A stretch of DNA of 64,000 nucleotides from Flectonema sp. DT1601 (Eukaryota > Euglenozoa > Diplonemea > Diplonemida > Diplonemidae). A program made the translations under genes and the position numbers. The stretch spans positions 372,001 through 436,000 of the forward strand of contig OZ025848.1 of the NCBI GenBank assembly GCA_964019425.1, written 5' to 3'. Every line of letters starts with the position of its first letter. Positions within the stretch are counted from its first letter, which is position 1. The notes below the pieces were generated by a model. The model was not told where the DNA came from and searched no databases. It was given only the letters and a program-made list of their open reading frames with translations. Positions 9,303 through 19,749 of the stretch are shown in pieces.

Positions 9303-12300
9303 TTTTGAGGACCAATGTTGTATCCAGACTTTGATTCTACGAGCTTAATTTTGTTGTATGGATTTTTCGGAGAGTCACAAAAGTGTTTTCGGAAGGTGTT
9401 CTTGAGTTGTGATTTTTCTTAACTATTCTGGAAAATTTTAAAAAAAAAAAAAAAAAAAAAAAAGAAATGAAAACTATTAACTATGCCCGAACCAATATTT
9501 GCCAGCAAACATAAATTCTTTAATTTTACTTCTTTCCCAAAAAAAAAAAAAAAAAAAAAAAAACTTGACAAAATTGAAGCGCGTTTCAAACCTAGTGCGG
9601 AATTGTTTTTTTATTTTGAAAGGCAGCAATACATGTTGCAAGACATAAGAACGTTACCACCCCTCTGTATACAGTCAACTTACTTTAGAGGTTTAAAATA
9701 ACAAAATTGCCTTTCTTTTTTTTATCTTTTCCCCCTCCTTCCCAATTATTTTTGAGAATAAAGAATTATTGCTTCTGGTTCGATTTCTATTATTTTGTTT
9801 TCCACCTTGTTAATGTCATAATTGTAATTAGCTTTCTAGGTTTAGGTCCAGTTGGGTGTGGCATAATTATTCGTGTTGCCGGTACTTATATCTGAATCGA
9901 TTATTCTAGGAGTTGATTTAGGAGTCTGGTCATGTTTCTGTTTCTGTTTTTTTTTTTTTTTTTTTTTTTAATATTCGTACGTGGTATGGCGGCATATGAC
10001 GCATGTAATTATTTCATGAAGAAAGGGAATGGTAAAGATACTTTATGTATTAATCACATTTCATCTTTTTTCTCAATCATTTTTTTTTTTTTTTTTTTTT
10101 TTTTTTTGTTTTGGGTAAGGTAGACAGCTGGGAGTCCTCCAACCGAAGCCATAAAAACACAATCTCTGTGATGGGGTCCTCTACTAGTGTGGGTTGCTCA
10201 GACCCCGCAGTCATCAGTTCAGGACTTGCTATCTACTAACTGTTCTAAAATTAATGATGCTAACTGTAACTACGTATTCCGCAGTGTATTATGGAACAGC
10301 AGAACAATTGTGTTTTTATAATTTTTTTTTTTTTTTTTTTTATAATAAACTCATATCCTAACTGTAACTTTTCTTTTTGTTTCGTTCTTCGCTGAAGAGG
10401 GCTGAGGTAAGGGGAAATGGTCCGAAGAATTTTTTTTTTTTTTTTTTTTAATTTTAGCCCGAAAACCATTATTTGTTTGCTGTCCAACGAATTTTTACTT
10501 TTGATTTTTTTTTGATTGACTGATAACTTTTTTTTTTTTTAGTACTAACACATAATCCCCGACAGAGCTTATTATTGGATCTTACGATGAAGAACTACTT
10601 TAGAGACTGATTTACAAGAAATTTGAAAAAAAAAAAAAAAAAAGTCTATAACTTTCCGATGAAAGCCAAAAAGGGACGAGTAGTGTTATATGCAACTTAT
10701 CTAATGTTTTCACTCTTTATCTTATTTTATTAAATGTAATTTGTTTACAATAAACTCATATACTAAATTTTCCGGCGAATGTGATAAGTAAATCAGACCT
10801 GATACCGCAGTATCCCCCTTGCTTTCTCCACTAGTGGTCCGAAGAAAGAAAATTTAATTTTATCCCAAAAAAAAAAAAACCGAACCACTATTTTTTGTTT
10901 TTCTCTCTTCACCCTCGTCCTTACGATTTATTGATTGTTTTTTAATCATTTTTTTTTTTATTTATTTTGTAATAACCTGCTATAATATCCTGATACTAAC
11001 TTTTTCCCTTCTACTCTTTTTTTTTTTTTTTTTTTTTTCCTCGATTGCTAGTTTCAGCCTTGCCTGTTACTTTTGTGCCGCGTTGAATCAACTATTTCCC
11101 TTCTTCACATGTCGTTAACTGCCTGAAGTAACAGTGAGCTTGCTGCGGGACAATGACACACTATCGGTGTATTGTAGTTGCATATTTCATTCGTTTTTTT
11201 TTTTTTTTTTTTTCTTTTGATAGCGATCAGGGATCGACCTCAATGCCAATCTGAGCGTATTGGTTTTTACAGCTCGTACTTTTTTTCTTTTTCTGTTTTA
11301 AAATAACTATAAAAAGTGATCTGTTTGTGTTTGAAGGCTTCCCGCAGATGCAGATTTTTGTCGGATTCTTTAGTTGTGAATGTTGCATTTGTTATATTTA
11401 TTCCTTTTCCTGTTTCTTTGGCATAAGTACTATCAAGTAGCTGTTATCTGGGGGGGTTAGAAATTAGTTCACGGATACTGTTCATTCAGCCTCTTCCCTA
11501 CTTGTTCTCAGTCACCTCGCTTCTATTGATTTGATTTGCGAAATTATTTTTTTTTTTTTGCTGATGTGAGACAACTGGTGACTGGAAAAAAAATTCGCAA
11601 ATTTCGATTTCATGTCCATATCTGCAAAGAATTGTGTGATTATGCGAAATCTGTCAAAAAAAAAAAAAATGTTTATTTTAGCAGAAATAGTGAACTAGTT
11701 TTTGTGGGTGGCGGTGTGGACCATCAGGTGACGCTTCCCTTTAAACTTAACAATAGAAGACCTTGTGATTAAGATGAAGCTGTGTGAAAGTCTATACAGT
11801 TGCTGAGTGACTAAGACTAGACGCGAACGTGACTTAGTTCACATGTTACTATAAGAAAAAAAAAAAAAAAAAAGAACTGAGCACTTTAGGAATGATCCGC
11901 ATCTACCTGCCTCCAAGAGTTTCCTTATTGTGAAAGGCGTTTGAAACCGTCTACTGTGTCCCTGGAAATCTTTTTTTGTTTTTCTTCGATTCATGTTTTG
12001 ATTTCCCTTGGGAAACTAAAGAACATTGACATGCTGGTGATGTGTACATTTCTACATTGTGAGTCACCTGTGCTTTAAAACAACAGTTTAGCACTGTTGT
12101 ATAATTTCGACGAATTCTCTGTAATTTTAAAAAAAAACAAAAAAACAACAACACCCATTCAGATTATCTGGAATCGTGTGTAGCATTTTAACTTTTTTAT
12201 TTCATCCAGACTGGTGTTGCTGTTTGCTGATGAATGTTACAAGAAAAAAAGAAAAAAAAAAAAATAGAAAAAAAAATAAATATTCTGTTTAGAATAAATT

Positions 12301-12549
12301 AAGGGAAAAAAAAAAATTTCTCTCAAAAGTTAAACACCGATTCAGGTGTGGTTCTGACCCCCTCGTTTAGTTTTGTTTCGTAGCCTTTGGTGATTGTTTA
12401 CAAGACCTCTTCCAAACCATTTAAGAAAAGTACAAGCATCTAAAACTTTCAAACAGGTGATACCGCAGCATGAAAATTAGTCTGCAGCAGGAATACCTTT
12501 TTTTTACCCCAATTCTATTCATATCACTCACATCAGTACCTCCATAAGA
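9303..12549. other. 3.2-kb gene-poor, homopolymer-rich interval
   Basis: No gene can be supported. Many A or T tracts of 15-25 nt interrupt it (for example near 9438, 9540, 9950, 10081, 10320, 10434, 10625, 11020, 11198 and 11855). It contains diverged copies of the repeat at 3.5-4.0 kb. Short open frames here are dominated by Phe/Lys runs from the homopolymers. TCACATCAG at about 12526-12534 probably serves as acceptor for the next gene. Confidence 0.6.
10240..10684. repeat. Diverged copy of the 3.5-4.0 kb dispersed repeat
   Basis: CTGTTCTAAAATTAATGATG at 10240 matches 3708 onward with one difference in 26, and AAAAAGGGACGAGTAGT at 10668-10684 is identical to 3579-3595 with similar flanks (GATGAAAGCC against GATGAAGGCC). 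The order of the blocks differs between the two places, so the element has been rearranged or is composite. Confidence 0.6.
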
Positions 12550-13641
12550 ATGTTAAAGGTCGGAGGAGTATTTCATGCGGTCTTGTCGATAGCTGTGGTC
12601 TTCTTGTTATGGAAATATGTTGGATTACTACCCACTCTGATATTAGCAGTGTTCGGACAGTCTACAAAATGCATGTGTTTTTTTCCATTTTTCTATTGGT
12701 TATATACGAGAGATGTATTAGGATATAGGGTAGCTAGATTGTGGTTGCATCCAAGAGTAGCTGAGCTTCATTCTGTCTGTGGAGCGTTTGATTTTCACGG
12801 GTTTGTAGTTCTTCCTATTCCAGTACTTGCTGACAACTATTGTTATCTGGTGTGGTGTAGAAGTACAAAGAAAGCGATTGTTATCGACCCAGCTGATCCA
12901 GATAGAGTTTGGAAAACAATTGAGAACTTTGGCGTTGAAATTCTTTATATCATCGCCACTCACAAACACTGGGATCACTCTGGTGGCAATAAAGAACTCC
13001 TCCATCTAGCAACAACTTCTGGTAAACACCCCAGCATTAAGTGTGTCGGCAGTAAGATTGACAACCCTCACAGCAGCAATTTACACGTCACAGAAAGTGA
13101 TAAACTTTCCGTCGGATGTATTGATATCAATTTTGAAATGGTACCTGGACATACAAAGGGACATATATTAACAAAATTAACATCAAGTATGGATGATAGA
13201 ATGGCTGTTTTCACAGGCGATTCTTTATTCTGTTGTGGTGTGGGAGCCTTCTTTGAAGCTGATATTGTGTCTGACTTGTTACATACTCACAGCGTTTATC
13301 ATTCATTGCCTGATAATTCTTTTATATTTCCTGGACACGAATACTCAAAAACTCTCTCAGGAGAGGCTCTCCGTGTTGATCCTCAAAATGCATCTCTTCG
13401 TTCACTTCACACACATTACTCAAATAGAAGGGCTGTTGGACAGTGTACTGTTCCTTCCGTTCTTGAAATCGAAAAATCTCTAAATCCTTTTCTACGACTT
13501 AGTAAGGATGAATTGAAATCCCTGACATCACCTGATGATATAATGGCAGCAATGTACACGCGAAGAAGTGTCGATCTTGGACCGGAAGAAGAATCGGCTA
13601 CCGCGAATCAACCGGATGAGAAAGAGAAAAAAGAACAATAA
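12550..13641 (+). CDS. Membrane-anchored glyoxalase II-type metallo-hydrolase
   Basis: 363 residues. Residues 1-52 are two hydrophobic stretches (FHAVLSIAVVFLLW, LLPTLILAVFG), so the protein is probably anchored to a membrane. The rest is a metallo-beta-lactamase fold of the hydroxyacylglutathione hydrolase family: THKHWDH (137-143), VPGHTKGH, FTGDSLF and FPGHEY carry the expected zinc/iron ligands, and the C-terminal NPFLR plus a terminal MAAMYTRR helix are also typical. The family hydrolyses S-lactoylglutathione (trypanothione adducts in kinetoplastids). The usual C-G-R/K-F-F/Y-E substrate loop reads GVGAFFEAD here, losing the basic residue that contacts the thiol cofactor. Metal binding looks intact but substrate preference may differ. 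No intron seen. Confidence 0.85.
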   Translation: MLKVGGVFHAVLSIAVVFLLWKYVGLLPTLILAVFGQSTKCMCFFPFFYWLYTRDVLGYRVARLWLHPRVAELHSVCGAFDFHGFVVLPIPVLADNYCYLVWCRSTKKAIVIDPADPDRVWKTIENFGVEILYIIATHKHWDHSGGNKELLHLATTSGKHPSIKCVGSKIDNPHSSNLHVTESDKLSVGCIDINFEMVPGHTKGHILTKLTSSMDDRMAVFTGDSLFCCGVGAFFEADIVSDLLHTHSVYHSLPDNSFIFPGHEYSKTLSGEALRVDPQNASLRSLHTHYSNRRAVGQCTVPSVLEIEKSLNPFLRLSKDELKSLTSPDDIMAAMYTRRSVDLGPEEESATANQPDEKEKKEQ

Positions 13642-14107
13642 ATTCTCAGGCTTTTGTTAATAAGCTTCTAGGATTATGAGCATGATTGAGCTGTTGTTTT
13701 TCCTTTAAATTTTTTTTTTTTAAATTTTTTTAGTATCATGCATGAAAAGAAATTATCCAATCACAAAAAAAATATAATATTATGTTATTTGCATTGCATT
13801 TCTGTTTTGTTGTTTTTTCTCTTTTCCCCCCCACTCCCCCTTTCTCTTTCTTTATATCTCTAAAATATATCTGTAAAAATAGTTTGATGATTTTACTGTT
13901 TTTTTCAACTAAAAGGAAATATTTGTTTTGTCGTTTTTATTTTCTTTGTCTTATACTTCTTCTTCTTTGTTAGCCAATTCCCTTCCGTGTAGCAGCCTTG
14001 GTGGTTGCGAATGATGAAGTTTACTTTTTTTTTTTTTGTGACGTTGTGGAAATAAATCTTCATTTTGATTTACTTGTCCAGCAAAAAAAAAAAATAAAAA
14101 AAAAAAA
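13642..14107. other. Intergenic DNA upstream of the LRR gene
   Basis: AT-rich with T tracts, no gene seen. TTTACTTGTCCAG near 14069-14081 is the likely trans-splice acceptor of the next gene, leaving a purely A/T leader of about 26 nt before the ATG. Confidence 0.55.
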
Positions 14108-15223
14108 ATGACGTTTTTTCTCGCAACACTGACTGCGGTGGTGCTGAGTGAAGAACCACCTCTCGACATCTACAAATTAGAAGCTCACACGGGAGGTGCA
14201 CAATCTGGTAATAATAAAGACTGTCACAACATGGATAGTCCTCAGTCATGGTGGGATGAATTAAAGAAGAGAGGTATCAACGCAGGATCAATAGAGCACA
14301 TGGAAAAATACGAAGTTCCTGCAATGATGGAATGGTACAAATCTCTAGACGTCAGTAAGTGGCCGGAAAATTGGAAAAAACAATGGGGAGATCCGAAAAA
14401 ACTTTGCAATTGGCAAGCAGCTGGAATGGGTCCTCCATTGTGGAACGGATTAGATTGTTTAATAAATCCTTATTCCCCACCTCCTCCTAAATCAAATGGT
14501 GGACATATCAAGGATATTAGGATTCCTTCAGGACTGCTCTCCGGTCCACTACCAGCGGGCTTTAAATATCTGGTTGGGCTCAGCAACTTAATGGTAGCTA
14601 AGAATAAACTAACAGGATCATTCCCTGACACAGGTATGTGGGTGTTAATGCAGGTTTTTGACATCTCACAGAATGAATTTTCTGGAACCCTTCCGGATAA
14701 CTTTTTAACTTCACCTTGCACTCAGACTATTAATATCGCGCATAACAAGTTTGAAGGTACAATTCCAAAAAGTCTACACAGCCGGACAGTTTTATTTTCA
14801 TTAAAACTTGACAACAATCAGTTCTCCGGTACTATTCCTGACTTCCACGATATGCCTTTCCTCAGAGAGTTGGATTTGTCAAATAATAAATTCAGTGGAA
14901 CGTTACCAACTTCACTTACCAAACTAACAACTTTAAAATGGTTGAAATTACATCAAAATAAATTCTCTGGTCCGATTCCGTCACAAATTGATGCTCTCAG
15001 TGAGCTTTCAGTATTAAGTGTTCGTGGTAATGATGATATGGATAAAAACATTCCTGATTCGGTATCTCATCTTGCTCTCAGAGTCTTCAACGGAACTACC
15101 GATATGAAATGCTCTTCTGACACACTTCTTCGTTACGTCCCTGAAACAACATCATGTGGTGGACGTGCTATTGGTTCCTCACAAGGCAAATGGTTGCCTG
15201 AATTCGATAGTTTTAAAGGATAA
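14108..15223 (+). CDS. Secreted plant-type leucine-rich repeat protein
   Basis: 371 residues with a short signal-peptide-like start (FFLATLTAVVLS, residues 3-14). Residues 65-115 resemble the cap region of plant-type LRR proteins (CNWQAAGMGPPLWNGLDC). Residues about 130-330 hold about eight repeats with the plant/protist signature G-x-I/L-P: LLSGPLPAGF, LTGSFPDTG, FSGTLPDNF, FEGTIPKSL, FSGTIPDFHD, FSGTLPTSL, FSGPIPSQI. There is no transmembrane segment or GPI-like tail, so the product is probably secreted or lumenal. Such LRR ectodomains usually bind proteins or glycans; the ligand is unknown. Confidence 0.8.
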   Translation: MTFFLATLTAVVLSEEPPLDIYKLEAHTGGAQSGNNKDCHNMDSPQSWWDELKKRGINAGSIEHMEKYEVPAMMEWYKSLDVSKWPENWKKQWGDPKKLCNWQAAGMGPPLWNGLDCLINPYSPPPPKSNGGHIKDIRIPSGLLSGPLPAGFKYLVGLSNLMVAKNKLTGSFPDTGMWVLMQVFDISQNEFSGTLPDNFLTSPCTQTINIAHNKFEGTIPKSLHSRTVLFSLKLDNNQFSGTIPDFHDMPFLRELDLSNNKFSGTLPTSLTKLTTLKWLKLHQNKFSGPIPSQIDALSELSVLSVRGNDDMDKNIPDSVSHLALRVFNGTTDMKCSSDTLLRYVPETTSCGGRAIGSSQGKWLPEFDSFKG

Positions 15224-16079
15224 ATTGTTTTCTCGGATGTGAATATAAATTATATAAAAAAAAAAGAAAACGAAATAGAAAAAAAAAAAAAAAAAAAAGA
15301 GATAAATAAATTATGTGATTTTGGTATTATTTTAAGTCTCATCGAAAAGCTTTGTTTCTAAGGCTGAAAAGCTCTTTTTTTTTTTTGCTTCTGTCTTCTC
15401 TGGTGATGCTTACGCCCCAAGCTGGAAGAACATGCACCCGCGTTGCATGTGAGCCTTTCTTCAGTTCGTTGGAGCCCTATTTTCGTAATTATAGCAGCAA
15501 CATTCAGCGGTAGTTAAATTAATTTATTGCTGATGTTGAAATCTCGTCAGGGGAAAAAAAAAAAAGAAGAAAAAAACAAAAGAAAAAAAAGAATGAAAAT
15601 TTAAATTTTCTGGCTTTTTCTCGGCAGCTTTAACTTGCAGTGCTGGGAACTGCCCCCATGCACTGTCCTCCTGTTTCTTTGGTATTTTGAGACGTATCTT
15701 CCCCCGTTCCCTTTTTCCCGTTAATTTGGTTAGGAAATCATCCTCCGCTTATTACCCTTAAGTTCCTTAATAATGAATTAACTTATTTTATATCGTAGTA
15801 TACAACATTAACCTCATTGTGCCTCCCCCTTTGTACAGCAGATAGTATGCAGGGGGCGTTCCTAGTTGGCTCTCGAGTTTGCCAAGTATTCGCTTCAATT
15901 TTGAAAACAGCGGGTTATTTTAACTCCGCTGCTTCCGTTGATTAAAATGCGTCCACGATCGAACAAAATGGACCCAACACAAAATATGGTGGAATGGCTG
16001 ATAAGTTACCTTATGTATATATTGTTGTTTATAACTTGAGTTTAAATCTTTTTTAAAACAGAAAAAAAAAAGAATAGAA
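15224..16079. other. Intergenic DNA, no gene seen
   Basis: 856 bp of AT-rich sequence with several A tracts. No open frame with coding character on either strand, and no RNA gene recognised. Confidence 0.5.
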
Positions 16080-17291
16080 ATGTCTCGTCCCCCCACACCT
16101 CCATTAATCGTTGAGAGTGTTTCTGGGCATTCAGACAGTGAAGTCCAAGAACCGGATACTCCTCCAGCTAAGAACGTCAGATGGGGAACAGTAGAAACAA
16201 AAGAAAGAAGTACCTACGCTGAAGTAATGTGTCGTTCTCTTGGTCAAGGAATCTTACGAGTGTACTATTCAAGATGGATGGCGAAGGCCCAATTTAAACG
16301 ATTGGAACTAAAGAATGCCAGCCTTCAAAGAATGTTGGGAGACAGCAGTCAACTTGTAAATGTAAAAGTTAAACTTCTGGGTGAAGAAGTCACAAAAAAA
16401 GCAGCTCGCATCAAAGAACTGGAAAGTAAATTAGCAACAGCAAGCATATTAAAAAAACGTAAGAGCTCGACAATGAGCGCTGCGAGCCTCGCTCAGGCAG
16501 CTCAACTAAACGAGCAAACTCAGAGAGTTGGCAACTTGTCTGATGATCTCGAGGGTTTAAGAAAAGAATTAAAACATCAATCTCAAGTTATAAAAGAAAA
16601 AGATAAAATAATTGACCACTTAAGAGGCTCTTTAGAAAAGGCAAACGAAGCAATACTGAGTGGAGCTGACCAGTACCATGAATCAGCTGTGGAACTGCAT
16701 CAGGCACGAGAAACACTTGTCCATACTGCGGTGTCTCTCTCTCCAAAAAGAGATTTAACATCATTCCCGAGTGTTGGTGTCCCTAGTGTAGTAGCGTTAC
16801 CGAGTGCTGCAGCCATAACGAAACATCAGAGTCGTTCATTTCCTACGAGGACACCACAAAATAATGATTCTATAAGTAGTCGAGTTGTAAATGGTGAAAT
16901 ACTTTTAAATAATAACATAATCACACTTGAGGAACAGCGTCACTTGGAATCTCCTACACACCAAAAGTCTGAAGCAACACTTTCGGTTGAACATCACTTG
17001 GCTGATCTCATTCGTCGTCGTGGAGTGTCTGAGAGTAATCAACAAAATAAAATAGAAGATAGACAGTTCCTTGAAACCATACTTCACCAAATACAATTAG
17101 ATCGACTGCATTCCTCTCACGTCTCAGGTCAACCACCTGGTGGAGATGCTCTGCAAGAGTCAATAAGACGATTGCTACGCCAGCCTCTTTCTCAATCGCA
17201 GTCTCAAATATCATCACACCATCCTTTTCAAAGTTATAACTCTCAACCAATTCATAGTAAGAAGGGTACTCATCAACAAGTAATGTATTAG
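16080..17291 (+). CDS. Coiled-coil protein of unknown function
   Basis: 403 residues, not recognised as a named family. The N-terminus is Pro-rich (RPPTPPLIVES). Residues about 50-75 contain a single RVYYSRWMAKAQFKRLEL helix reminiscent of the W-containing helices found in basal-body and centrin-binding proteins, but one copy proves little. Residues 75-130 and 150-220 are heptad-rich coiled coils (LLGEEVTKKAARIKELESKL; KELKHQSQVIKEKDKIIDHL). The C-terminal 180 residues are Ser/Gln/His-rich and probably disordered. A cytoskeletal or flagellar structural role is plausible but not shown. Confidence 0.65.
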   Translation: MSRPPTPPLIVESVSGHSDSEVQEPDTPPAKNVRWGTVETKERSTYAEVMCRSLGQGILRVYYSRWMAKAQFKRLELKNASLQRMLGDSSQLVNVKVKLLGEEVTKKAARIKELESKLATASILKKRKSSTMSAASLAQAAQLNEQTQRVGNLSDDLEGLRKELKHQSQVIKEKDKIIDHLRGSLEKANEAILSGADQYHESAVELHQARETLVHTAVSLSPKRDLTSFPSVGVPSVVALPSAAAITKHQSRSFPTRTPQNNDSISSRVVNGEILLNNNIITLEEQRHLESPTHQKSEATLSVEHHLADLIRRRGVSESNQQNKIEDRQFLETILHQIQLDRLHSSHVSGQPPGGDALQESIRRLLRQPLSQSQSQISSHHPFQSYNSQPIHSKKGTHQQVMY

Positions 17292-17841
17292 TAATATTTT
17301 GGAACTGAAAATTCGCTTCCTTTTGCTTTTGAAATCCTTAATCGCAATAAATGAAATTTAAGCGTTTGTGACTAGACCAGCCCTTCACTAGTTATATCTG
17401 GGGAGTTAAGGTTGCTTTTGTTTGTTTTGTTTTCTTTTTTTTCTTTTTTGAAGTTCCATATAAGCCCGTACGATCCGATCGTGACTACCTCCTTGTTGTA
17501 TTATTTATCTCCTCTTGTGTTCACCTATGAAAGGGAAAAAAAAAAAAAAAAAAAAAAGGGGTGTACAGAGTCTGGTCTCCACCTTGTGCAGTATTATTCT
17601 CATTGATGACTAAAATAGTAATTCACACTACTTGTCATGTTTTGAGTGTGAAAGAGAAGTTAACAACTTCTTCAACCAGCTCCATGTGTCTTCATTTTTC
17701 ACGCGGCACTTCCTACAGAGGCCTTGTTCTCAATGTAATTGTACTTTTTATTGTCAGCTGATTGCTCTCTAGATATTTACTTTTTTTTTTTTTAAATTTT
17801 AATGCAGATTAAAAAAAAGAAGCTAAAAAAAACAAAACAAA
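17292..17841. other. Intergenic DNA upstream of ECT
   Basis: T-rich, with a 23-nt A tract near 17536. TTTTAATGCAG at about 17798-17808 is the probable trans-splice acceptor; the leader to the ATG at 17842 is nearly all A. Confidence 0.5.
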
Positions 17842-19749
17842 ATGTTGTCAACGATACCGAGGGCATCAGACAGCGATGAGCGCTTTCCAGGACTGAAGGA
17901 GCTTCTGGACACGGAAGACAATATCAACCAGCCGCTTCCAAAGAAAGAAGGGACGATTAGAATTTGGGTTGATGGTTGTTTTGATATGTTGCACTTTGGT
18001 CACGCCAACGCTCTGAGACAAGCAGCAAGTTTAGGACATGAATTATATGTTGGAATCCATACTGACGAGGAAGTTGAAAGGTTTAAGGGACCTCCAATTA
18101 TGTCACACAAGGAACGTTACGCAGCAGCCAGAGCATGTAAATGGGTCTCAAGAGTGATCGAGGGAGTTCCTTACGTAACTGACGTTAATGATATTATTAA
18201 ATACGAAATTGATTTCGTAGTTCACGGAGATGACTTGTCCACTGACCTTAACGGAAACAACAGCTACCAATCAATTATAGATATTGGTAAGTTCAAAATT
18301 GTAAAACGTACTGAAGGTATCAGCACCACTGATCTAGTAGGTCGTATGCTCCTTCTTACTAAGAACCACCACCAGCAAGACGACAAAGAGGAGGCAGCTG
18401 AAGCAAGGTTTGTTGTTATTTCCTTTTCCACTTAGAAGTGTATTGGATTCAAGGATGTAGTGGATAGAAGTCTCCCATCATTCCCTCTGTGTGATACCTT
18501 CTGCTTGGGGAGTATGGAATGCTTCCCTTAGATCCAACAAGTTATTGATAATCTCACTTTGACTTACATAGCGCTGCTGTCGATCTCTTGATGCTGTTTT
18601 CCAGCACAACTAACATAGTTAGTCAGGTTTGATTATCAACAGTCTGGTCTCCAAGTCATCTCGAAACCTTCCCCAGCTCACTGTAGCCCAGATCATAGAT
18701 TGGACGATTCCTTTGGTAGGCGTCGTTGGAGTCTGACTTATTCTCCATGGTTCGCATCGGCAGCAAATAAAGAGGAGGGTAAACTGGTTGATCCAAATTA
18801 CATCGCTGGTATCTGTGAAGTTAAATAAACTAAGACAACCAGCAGCTTCTGATGACTTAACCTGACTTATGCCTTGCTCTGCATCCTGATTCAATGCTGA
18901 CAAAAGACGTTTAAACTTATAACATGTTGTTGTTGACGACTGTAGTGCCTCTGTAGGGTCTGGGAGCGGACATCTGGATCGGTGAGCCCTCGGGTCTCCA
19001 GCATTCATTTCCAAGTCCCCTTTCCTTGTTCTCACCAGAACTGCGCAACACCGCCTTCTCCTTCAACCTCAGTTGGCTGACAGCGTCACTCTGTAATTCT
19101 AATTATTTACTTCTCGAGCTTTTCCCATCTTGCCTTTAGCAAATGATTAAAAAAAACAAAACAAATAAAAAACAGCACCAGCAACAACTACCTCACATCG
19201 TCCAGAAAGATTGTTCAATTTTCGAATGACAAAAGTCCCAACACCGGTGATAAGATTGTTTATGTCGATGGTGGATTTGATTGTTTTCATTGCGGACACG
19301 CATCGATGCTCAAAAAGGCCAGAGAGTTAGGAGATTACGTCATCGTTGGACTTCACACTGACACAGTTCTAAATGAGAGATACGGAGCTAACTATCCAAT
19401 CATGAATATTAATGAGCGTGTTCTTGGTGTTCTATCCTGTAGGTACGTTGATGAGGTCATTATGGGAGTCCCATACGCTGTGAATGATAAATTACTTGGT
19501 CAAATGAAGATTGATATCGTAGCTCACGGTACCATCTCTGATTGTGATCCTTCACTGAATCCTTATTTAGTTCCAAAAGAAAAGGGAATATTTAAAGAGC
19601 TTGAGAGTGATAATCCATTAAAAACTAGTCTTTTAGTTGAGAGAGTCATTCGTCACCGTCTTGCCTTTGAGGAGAGACAGCGTAAGAAGATTCCAAAAGA
19701 TGATAAGACAGCAGCATCTAATCAAAATGCTGACATCCGTGAGATCTAA
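17842..19749 (+). CDS. ECT: Ethanolamine-phosphate cytidylyltransferase (ECT)
   Basis: Exons 17842-18407 and 19176-19749 give 379 residues, the usual size. ECT makes CDP-ethanolamine from CTP and phosphoethanolamine, the rate-setting step of the Kennedy pathway to phosphatidylethanolamine. Both tandem nucleotidyltransferase domains are visible. The first has HFGH (51-54) and RTEGISTTD, the catalytic signature set. The second has HCGH in YVDGGFDCFHCGHASML but, as in the family, KTSLLVERV replaces the RTEGIST element. The join gives EEAAEA-S-TSNNYLTSSRK, matching the inter-domain linker of eukaryotic ECT. The intron donor is GTTTGT and the acceptor AAATAAAAAACAG. Confidence 0.9.
18408..19175. 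other. Unusually long (768 bp) intron in ECT
   Basis: The other reconstructed introns here are 62-155 nt; this one is five to ten times longer and visibly less AT-rich in its middle (about 18420-19120). It contains a minus-strand open frame at 18619-19035 with some coding look (for example WATVSWGRFRDDLETRLLII) but no recognised domain. The most economical view is a short intron that received an insertion. I found no clear terminal repeats or target duplication. Confidence 0.6.

Noticed and set aside
10116-10240. Possible tRNA or small structured RNA (GC-richer block with GGTCC and GACCCC elements)
   Set aside because: No cloverleaf with an acceptor stem and T-loop consensus could be drawn; no tRNA was recognised anywhere in the window.
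18619-19035. Minus-strand frame of 138 residues as an independent gene
   Set aside because: It lies wholly inside the ECT intron, shows no recognisable domain and is antisense to the cluster. Recorded as part of a possible insertion rather than a gene.
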